From: Mesorhizobium sp. 113-3-3
GTDB taxonomy: Bacteria; Pseudomonadota; Alphaproteobacteria; Rhizobiales; Rhizobiaceae
Assembly (NCBI RefSeq): GCF_016756495.1
Contig: NZ_AP023244.1
Span: forward strand, 186,001 to 250,000
Reading direction: 5' to 3'
Length of the DNA stretch: 64,000 nt
In this document: piece by piece, positions 58,840-64,000 of the stretch
Position numbering within the stretch: the stretch's first letter is position 1
Layout of the letters: the number at the start of each line of letters is the position of its first letter
Translations under genes and position numbers: made by a program
Notes under the pieces: model-generated
What the model saw: the letters and a program-made list of their open reading frames with translations, nothing else
Database searches by the model: none
Told to the model about the DNA's origin: nothing

Positions 58840-61253
58840 CCGTGGCGATCGCACGGGCTCTTCGTGATGAACTGAGTTTCGGGGCCGTGTCCCGTCGGGA
58901 GAACCCGGTTTCGGCCCACATACCCTATTCGCGGCATGTGTCCGACGAGGTGATCAAGACGCAGGACGGCATGTTGATGTCCTTCGTTCACATGAGCGGG
59001 CTGTGCTTCGAGACGATCGATATCGCGGAGATCAATTCGCGCCTGCTCGGTCGCAACGATCTCATTCGGGGGTTGGCGAATTCGCGCTATGCGATCTACT
59101 CGCACATCGTGCGCCGCGAGGTGAAGCCGGCGATCGAATCGAGCTTCGAAAATAAGTTCTGCCAAGAGCTGGATCAGCGCTATACGGCGGCCTTGCGCAC
59201 CCAGCGCATGTTTGTGAACGACATCTACCTGACGATCGTGCGGCGCGAGCTGCAGGGAACCGTCGGGACAGCGGATCTTGTGATCCGCAAGCTTTTGGGA
59301 CGCAGGGCGGCGGACGGTCGCTCTTCGAGCGAGGAGCGGGCGCTGATCGAACTCACGGACGTGATGAAAGCCGTCCGAGAGAGCCTGCAGGCGTATGGCG
59401 CGCGGGTTCTCACCGTCGTCAAGCGCAATGACGTTTGGCATTCCGAGCCGCTGGAATTCCTGGTGCAGCTTGTCAATGGCGGGTTTCCGCGGCCGATGGC
59501 ACTGCCGCGCATGAAGCTGGCGGAGGCGTTGGCGACGAAGCGGCTGTTCTTCGGCCCCAATGCACTGGAAATTCGCGGGGCGTTCCCTGGCGAAACGCGG
59601 TATGGCGCCATCATTTCGGTAGGCGAGTACCCCTCCATTACGGGACCGGGGATGCTCAATCCAATGCTGAAGGTGCCGCACGAATTAATCGTGACGCAAT
59701 CCTTCGCCATCATCGACAAGCCCCAGGCGCTCACCCAGATGGAGCGGGTTGGGCGCAAGATCGACATGTCGGATGAAGCCGGCTCGATCGTGGGTGATCA
59801 GCTCGGTGAAGCGCGCGATGAGCTTCTGTCCTCGGAAGCGCTCTACGGCTTGCATCACCTGACGGTGCTGTGCCTCGGGAAAACCATGGACGACGTGGCA
59901 CGCTGCGTGACCGACGTCGGCACGGCGCTGACGGAGGTGTCCGCCCTGTGGGTTCGCGAGGACCTGAATTGTGAACCTGCGTTCTGGGCCACCCTGCCCG
60001 GCAATTTCGCCTATGTGGCGCGCAAGTCCATGATCTCATCGAAGAATATGGCGGGCTTCTCGGCCTTCCATAATTATCCCAGCGGCCGGACTGGCGGGGT
60101 TCATTGGGGAATGCCGATAAGCGTTCTCGAGACGACGTCGCAAACGGCCTACTTCTTCAACTTCCATGTTCGAGACCTCGGCAACTTCACCCTGAACGGT
60201 CCCTCGGGCTCGGGCAAGACGGTGCTGCTCGGCTTTCTTGCCGCGCAGGCGCAACGCATCACGCCGCGCCCCAAGCTGGTGATGATCGACAAGGATAGGG
60301 GCCTGGATATCTTCGTGCGGTCGCTTGGCGGCCGCTATGAGGTTCTGAAGGCCGGTGAGCCTTCCGGCTTCAATCCGTTGCGCCTGCCCGATACGCCGCG
60401 CAACCGGGAATTCCTCTTCCAACTTTTCAGCTTCATCCTGCGTCGATCCGACGGATATGCCCACTCGACGCGCGAGGAGCAAGTCATTCGCAACGCGATC
60501 GCCCAGGTGGCGAGCGCGCCGCCCGAAGGTCGAACCATGGAGGAGTTCGCGGAGCTGTTGCGCGGTGCGATGCGCGCCGGCGATGACGACCTCTATTCGC
60601 GCCTTCAGCCATGGATGAGGCCGGATCAGCGCGGTTGGTTGTTCAACAACGCGGAAGACTCGTTTTCGATGTCGTCCATTTTCGGCTTCGACATGACGAG
60701 CGTGTTGAGCGACGCAACGACCAGTACGGCGGCCTTGCTCTATATCTTCCATCGCATCGAGGAGCTGCTCGACGGGCAACCGGTCATGATCTTCCTCGAT
60801 GAAGGCTGGAAGCTCCTCGATAATGATATTTTCAGCTACTTCATCAAGGACAAACTGAAAACCATTCGTAAGTTGAATGGCATCATTGGCTTCGGCACGC
60901 AGTCCGCGGCGGATATTGTGAAGTCATCGATCGCCAACACGCTGATCGAACAGACCCCGACCAATATCTTTTTCCCCAACCCGAAGGCCGACGAGGAATC
61001 GCACAGGGCGTTCGGGCTGTCGGAGCGTGAGATTAAATGGATCCGCGAAACCCCGCCGGAAGCCCGCAAATTCCTGATCAAGCATGATCAGGACAGCGTC
61101 ATTGCGCGCCTCAATCTGGGCGCGATGCCTGACGCGATCAAGATCCTCTCCGGTCGAATTGAGACAGTTCAGGAGCTCGACGCGCTGCGCGCGCGCGTGG
61201 GCGACGATCCGGACGTTTGGTTACCAATCTTTCTTGCGAGGGACCCGGAATGA
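58836..61253 (+). CDS. virB4: VirB4-type secretion ATPase
   Basis: 805 aa, normal family length. An N-terminal CagE/TrbE/VirB region (HIPYSRHVSDEVIKTQDGML) is followed by the ATPase core: Walker A GPSGSGKT at about residues 455-462, LVMIDKDRGLDIFVRSLGG, and Walker B VMIFLDEGWKLLD at about 650. The GTQSAADIVKS motif is further on, and LIEQTPTNIFFPNPKADEES follows. GTG 58836 overlaps the virB3 stop. It energises pilus assembly and substrate transport at the inner membrane. Confidence 0.96.
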   Translation: MTVAIARALRDELSFGAVSRRENPVSAHIPYSRHVSDEVIKTQDGMLMSFVHMSGLCFETIDIAEINSRLLGRNDLIRGLANSRYAIYSHIVRREVKPAIESSFENKFCQELDQRYTAALRTQRMFVNDIYLTIVRRELQGTVGTADLVIRKLLGRRAADGRSSSEERALIELTDVMKAVRESLQAYGARVLTVVKRNDVWHSEPLEFLVQLVNGGFPRPMALPRMKLAEALATKRLFFGPNALEIRGAFPGETRYGAIISVGEYPSITGPGMLNPMLKVPHELIVTQSFAIIDKPQALTQMERVGRKIDMSDEAGSIVGDQLGEARDELLSSEALYGLHHLTVLCLGKTMDDVARCVTDVGTALTEVSALWVREDLNCEPAFWATLPGNFAYVARKSMISSKNMAGFSAFHNYPSGRTGGVHWGMPISVLETTSQTAYFFNFHVRDLGNFTLNGPSGSGKTVLLGFLAAQAQRITPRPKLVMIDKDRGLDIFVRSLGGRYEVLKAGEPSGFNPLRLPDTPRNREFLFQLFSFILRRSDGYAHSTREEQVIRNAIAQVASAPPEGRTMEEFAELLRGAMRAGDDDLYSRLQPWMRPDQRGWLFNNAEDSFSMSSIFGFDMTSVLSDATTSTAALLYIFHRIEELLDGQPVMIFLDEGWKLLDNDIFSYFIKDKLKTIRKLNGIIGFGTQSAADIVKSSIANTLIEQTPTNIFFPNPKADEESHRAFGLSEREIKWIRETPPEARKFLIKHDQDSVIARLNLGAMPDAIKILSGRIETVQELDALRARVGDDPDVWLPIFLARDPE

Positions 61254-62131
61254 AGACCATCATGGGCGCGACGGTCGCCCTTGTGACGATTTTCGCGGGA
61301 TCGACGGCCATAGCGGCCGTGCCGGTTTCTGACGGCCCGATCTTGTCACAGCGGAGCGAGGACAAGGCCGACAAGGTTCAGATCAAGCTCATCCAGGAGG
61401 ATACGAAGTCCGCCACGCAGGGTGTCAATTGCTCGGTAACGACACCCAAAAAGGCGCAGGACGTGAAGAGCCCGAAGGCTTCGGTCGATCCGGCGAGTGG
61501 CCGGGCGTCCTTGGAACAGGCCAATCCGGACATCAAGGGCTCTTCGGCGTTCGCCTCGACCGGGTCGGGATCGGGCGCTATCGGCGGCAATGCCGGTGAA
61601 CGAAGCCTGCTCGACAGCACCGGCCAGGTTCTCGGCGGCATGAACGGCAGCATGTCAACGGTGGCCCCCAATAGGCAGTCCTTCGAGACCATGGGGCAGG
61701 ATATCGGGACCGACAAAACGGTCATGGAAGCCTTCGACCGCAACAGCGGGATTCGCGCCCAAGGCGGGCTGACCTTCAACGAGGTGATCCAGGCAACCGG
61801 GTTCTTCGCCCAAGCTTTCAATGTGCGAAACATCGGCACTGCCACACTGACAAGTCGGGGATCCTCAGGCCTGGTGGTGCCCACTCCCCCGCCCCCGCCG
61901 TCTGGCTCGGGTGGCGCGACGAGCTGCCCCGGGGCTACGAGCGGCGGCGGCACGGCCGGCAACCCGTGCTGCTCGTCGACGGACAGCGCATGCACGGCGC
62001 CGCGCACGACCGACACGGTTGAAAACGTCTCGCCCATGCTTTCGCAAATCCAAAGGGACGCGAACAGCGCCCCCGTCACCATGACGACCGACGAACTTAT
62101 GTCGGCCGTCAAGCAATATCAGGCTCAATAG
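61250..62131 (+). CDS. Exported T4SS-operon protein, VirB5-related, with Pro/Gly-rich spacer
   Basis: 293 aa. The signal peptide MKTIMGATVALVTIFAGSTA ends at IAAVPV. The middle contains IGTDKTVMEAFDRNSGIRAQ GGLTFNEVIQATG, which resembles the segment IDQNSQIMVQTGLTVNELIG of the next gene, so the two look like diverged duplicates. After it comes a PTPPPPPSGSGG spacer with a CC...C...C cluster and a helical end. ATG 61250 overlaps the virB4 stop (ATGA). It takes the VirB5 slot together with the following gene and may be surface-exposed. Exact role unknown. Confidence 0.6.
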   Translation: MKTIMGATVALVTIFAGSTAIAAVPVSDGPILSQRSEDKADKVQIKLIQEDTKSATQGVNCSVTTPKKAQDVKSPKASVDPASGRASLEQANPDIKGSSAFASTGSGSGAIGGNAGERSLLDSTGQVLGGMNGSMSTVAPNRQSFETMGQDIGTDKTVMEAFDRNSGIRAQGGLTFNEVIQATGFFAQAFNVRNIGTATLTSRGSSGLVVPTPPPPPSGSGGATSCPGATSGGGTAGNPCCSSTDSACTAPRTTDTVENVSPMLSQIQRDANSAPVTMTTDELMSAVKQYQAQ

Positions 62132-62143
62132 GAGAAAAGCGCT

Positions 62144-62857
62144 ATGCGTGGAATTCCGTTAACAGCGGCACTCTTGCTTGGCCTTGGCGGCATCGCCTTT
62201 GCGCAGGTGCCTACGATCGACGAGGCCAATCTGGAACAGGCTCGGCAGATTGCATCGGCCACGAGCGAGATCCTCAGCACCGACCGCAACATCATGAACT
62301 ATACGCAACAGACGCTCCAGGCCGTCACGGGCGACCGGTCGAGCCAGGCGGGCCAGCTCGCGCAGATGGCCTTGGGCAATGGCGGCTTCTCCATGGGGAG
62401 CGCGCCTTCGCTTGGTAGCGTGATCTCGGGCGGCTCGTTGTCGTTCGCCGGCCTCGGCAATGGATCGCAGGGCATCGTTTCGAACATGATCAACGGCTTG
62501 CAGCTGGTGAAAACCATTTCGGGTCTGATCAATGGCCAGACGACGCAGATGGATAAGAACTACAGCGCCCTGGTGAACGTCGCGGCCACTGTTACCGGGC
62601 TGGTCGACTCCTCGCAAAATGGGGTGAAGACCCGTTCCAGCGCTTTTCAGTCGGGCGCTCAGCGGATCGGAACGGCGCAGGACATCAAGGGCTCTATCGA
62701 TCAGAACAGCCAGATCATGGTGCAAACCGGTCTCACCGTGAACGAGCTGATCGGCGCGGTGAACACCGCGACGGCTGCCGCCAATCAGGAAAACATCGAT
62801 CGTATGAACCTGATCACCCAGGCCTCGCGGGGGCTCGAATACAAGTCCGGCCAATGA
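62144..62857 (+). CDS. virB5: VirB5-like minor pilin/adhesin subunit
   Basis: 237 aa. Signal peptide MRGIPLTAALLLGLGGIAFA, cleavage near AQVP, then a mainly helical mature chain (ANLEQARQIASATSEILSTD; NYTQQTLQAVTGDRSSQAGQ) with a glycine/serine-rich middle. VirB5/TrbJ proteins have this helical layout and lie between virB4 and virB6. AGGAG precedes ATG 62144. Its last codons overlap the next gene by four bases. The assignment rests on position, signal peptide and helicity rather than a specific motif. Confidence 0.6.
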   Translation: MRGIPLTAALLLGLGGIAFAQVPTIDEANLEQARQIASATSEILSTDRNIMNYTQQTLQAVTGDRSSQAGQLAQMALGNGGFSMGSAPSLGSVISGGSLSFAGLGNGSQGIVSNMINGLQLVKTISGLINGQTTQMDKNYSALVNVAATVTGLVDSSQNGVKTRSSAFQSGAQRIGTAQDIKGSIDQNSQIMVQTGLTVNELIGAVNTATAAANQENIDRMNLITQASRGLEYKSGQ

Positions 62858-63087
62858 CGGTGCGCTTTCTTCTATCAGCGGCCGCCATCGTTGGCGCTGT
62901 TGCAGCCTTGGGGTGCAGCCACAAGCCACTCAAGGCTCCATGCTCGCGCGACGAAGGACCAATGCAGCCACTGGCGTTCGCGGCGCCCGAACCAAAAACA
63001 GAACCGGCGAGGCCATTTGAGTGCGGTCCGATGCGGGCACTCAAGAGCGATCCATCTCTGTTTTCAGCTGGGATGGCGAAAAAATGA
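62854..63087 (+). CDS. Small lipoprotein, VirB7-like
   Basis: 77 aa. Lipoprotein signal MTVRFLLSAAAIVGAVAALG with lipobox ALGC. The short mature part has three cysteines (C at the lipobox, in APCSRDEG and in FECGP). Small lipoproteins of this kind sit next to virB6 and stabilise the outer-membrane complex. It overlaps both neighbours by four bases (ATGA), so translation is coupled from virB5 to virB6. Confidence 0.65.
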   Translation: MTVRFLLSAAAIVGAVAALGCSHKPLKAPCSRDEGPMQPLAFAAPEPKTEPARPFECGPMRALKSDPSLFSAGMAKK

Positions 63088-64000
63088 ACTTCAATATCAC
63101 GACGCTTCTGCAACAGGTCGACAAGTTCGGCAATAACTATGTATCGCAAGCCTACCAGAACCTGGCGTCGGCCCTGACCGGCGGGGGACAGGTGGGTGTC
63201 GCCGGCCTGATGCTGACGCTGTACGTGATATTCTGGGCCATCAGCATCTGGCAGGGAACCTCTACGGGATCGGGAAAGGAGATGGTCTGGCGCCTGTTCC
63301 GCGCCTTCGTCATCTACGCTCTGGCGACGAGTTGGGGGGACTTTCAAACATATGCCTATTCGTTCGCGAATGAGACACCTTCGGCGATCGGGAACAGCCT
63401 GCTCACGAGCGTTTCGGCCAATGTGACCGGGACATCAGCCGGGCTGAACTCCGTCAACTCCGTGCAGACGGCCCTGCAAAACATCTGGGATTCGCTCGCC
63501 AATTCCACGTCTGCCTTTATCAAGAGCCTTGGGGTGTTGAACTTCGGCGGCTACGTACTGGCGGCGATCATACTTGTCGTCGGCGCGCTGCTCATCGGTT
63601 ATGCGATCTTCCTCATCATCCTGTCGAAGATCTTTCTTTGGCTTTTGCTGGCGCTCGCCCCTGTGTTCATCATTCTCATGCTGTTCGGCTACACGACCCG
63701 GTTCTTTGCTGGCTGGATAACCGCGATCGTTCAGTACATGTGTGTGCAGATTCTGGTCTACGCTTTCTGCGCATTCTTCATCTCGATCACCCAGACCTAT
63801 TTCGACGCGGTCAACCGGTCGAATGGCGCTGCGACAACGACATTGACCGAAGCCGCGCCGCTCATCCTGATCTGCCTTGTTGGCGTGCTGCTGCTGTCGC
63901 AAATCACCAACGTTGCCGCCTCGCTCGCGGGCGGAATTGGTATTGGAACGCCTTCGTTTGGGCGGTTCTACGGCGGCGCTTTCGGATCGATGGGCCAAGC
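63084..64000 (+). CDS. virB6: VirB6-type inner-membrane protein (partial, runs off the right edge)
   Basis: The first about 305 residues are present and open to the window end. MNFNITTLLQQVDKFGNNYV is followed by a first helix (VAGLMLTLYVIFWAISIWQG) and a polar loop. A block of hydrophobic segments follows (LAAIILVVGALLIGYAIFLI; SKIFLWLLLALAPVFIILML; FAGWITAIVQYMCVQILVYA), the TrbL/VirB6 core with its conserved WLLLALAPVFI. ATG 63084 overlaps the lipoprotein stop. It would form part of the inner-membrane channel. virB8-virB11 are expected beyond the edge. Confidence 0.9.
   Translation, partial: MNFNITTLLQQVDKFGNNYVSQAYQNLASALTGGGQVGVAGLMLTLYVIFWAISIWQGTSTGSGKEMVWRLFRAFVIYALATSWGDFQTYAYSFANETPSAIGNSLLTSVSANVTGTSAGLNSVNSVQTALQNIWDSLANSTSAFIKSLGVLNFGGYVLAAIILVVGALLIGYAIFLIILSKIFLWLLLALAPVFIILMLFGYTTRFFAGWITAIVQYMCVQILVYAFCAFFISITQTYFDAVNRSNGAATTTLTEAAPLILICLVGVLLLSQITNVAASLAGGIGIGTPSFGRFYGGAFGSMGQ

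Overview
The window reads as an alphaproteobacterial, Rhizobiales genome, most likely Mesorhizobium or a close relative. The pointers are a Ros/MucR regulator, a SyrA/ExoX-type exopolysaccharide repressor, an alphaproteobacterial Porin_2 protein, a phasin, a DUF982 remnant, GC-rich codon use in core genes, and a VirB-type secretion locus. No rRNA, tRNA, CRISPR array or intact insertion sequence was seen. Names rest on reading the protein sequences; no database search was possible.

Region 1 (1-3.4 kb): the end of an SsuB-type ABC transporter operon with an NtaA/SnaA-type flavin monooxygenase (organosulfur or amine scavenging), a small conserved-looking ORF, and a frameshifted phasin closed by an intrinsic terminator.

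Region 2 (3.5-30.7 kb): a large surface-polysaccharide locus, almost all on the minus strand. Read in transcription order from an RfaH-like antiterminator at 30.7 kb it encodes an initiating sugar-1-phosphate transferase, a Wzx flippase, PseC-F-G-H-I for CMP-pseudaminic acid, a capsule-synthesis-type protein, two GT4 glycosyltransferases, a three-enzyme cassette for an N-acetylated 6-deoxy-L-hexosamine (L-RhaNAc/L-QuiNAc type), two O-antigen polymerase/ligase-type proteins, and a Wza/Wzc/PHP-phosphatase export and control module. A Tat-exported beta-helix (pectate-lyase-like) protein is the only plus-strand gene. PseB is absent; the WbjB/FnlA-type dehydratase makes the same intermediate and could feed both sugar pathways.

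Region 3 (30.7-46 kb): glmS (amino-sugar supply), a frameshifted VanZ-like gene, a SyrA/ExoX-like repressor, then a patchy stretch: a candidate sRNA with an intrinsic terminator, a multiply frameshifted adhesin/tail-fibre-like remnant, a PilZ protein, a ParB-family fragment abutting a truncated epimerase, an orphan DUF2384 antitoxin-type protein, a porin, a Ros/MucR protein that has lost both zinc-binding cysteines, and a GGDEF-EAL protein with a degenerate GGDEF site.

Region 4 (46-64 kb): a mobile-element-like module. A LuxR-type quorum receptor without a LuxI, an SSB-like protein, many exported small proteins including two degenerate staphylococcal-nuclease-fold proteins, an acyltransferase, two lytic transglycosylases, an XRE regulator and TrbM/KikA lead into a virB1-B2-B3-B4-(B5-like)-B5-B7-B6 operon that runs off the right edge. 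The divergent trbM/virB1 gap and the 55.3 kb gap both hold palindromes that look like operators.
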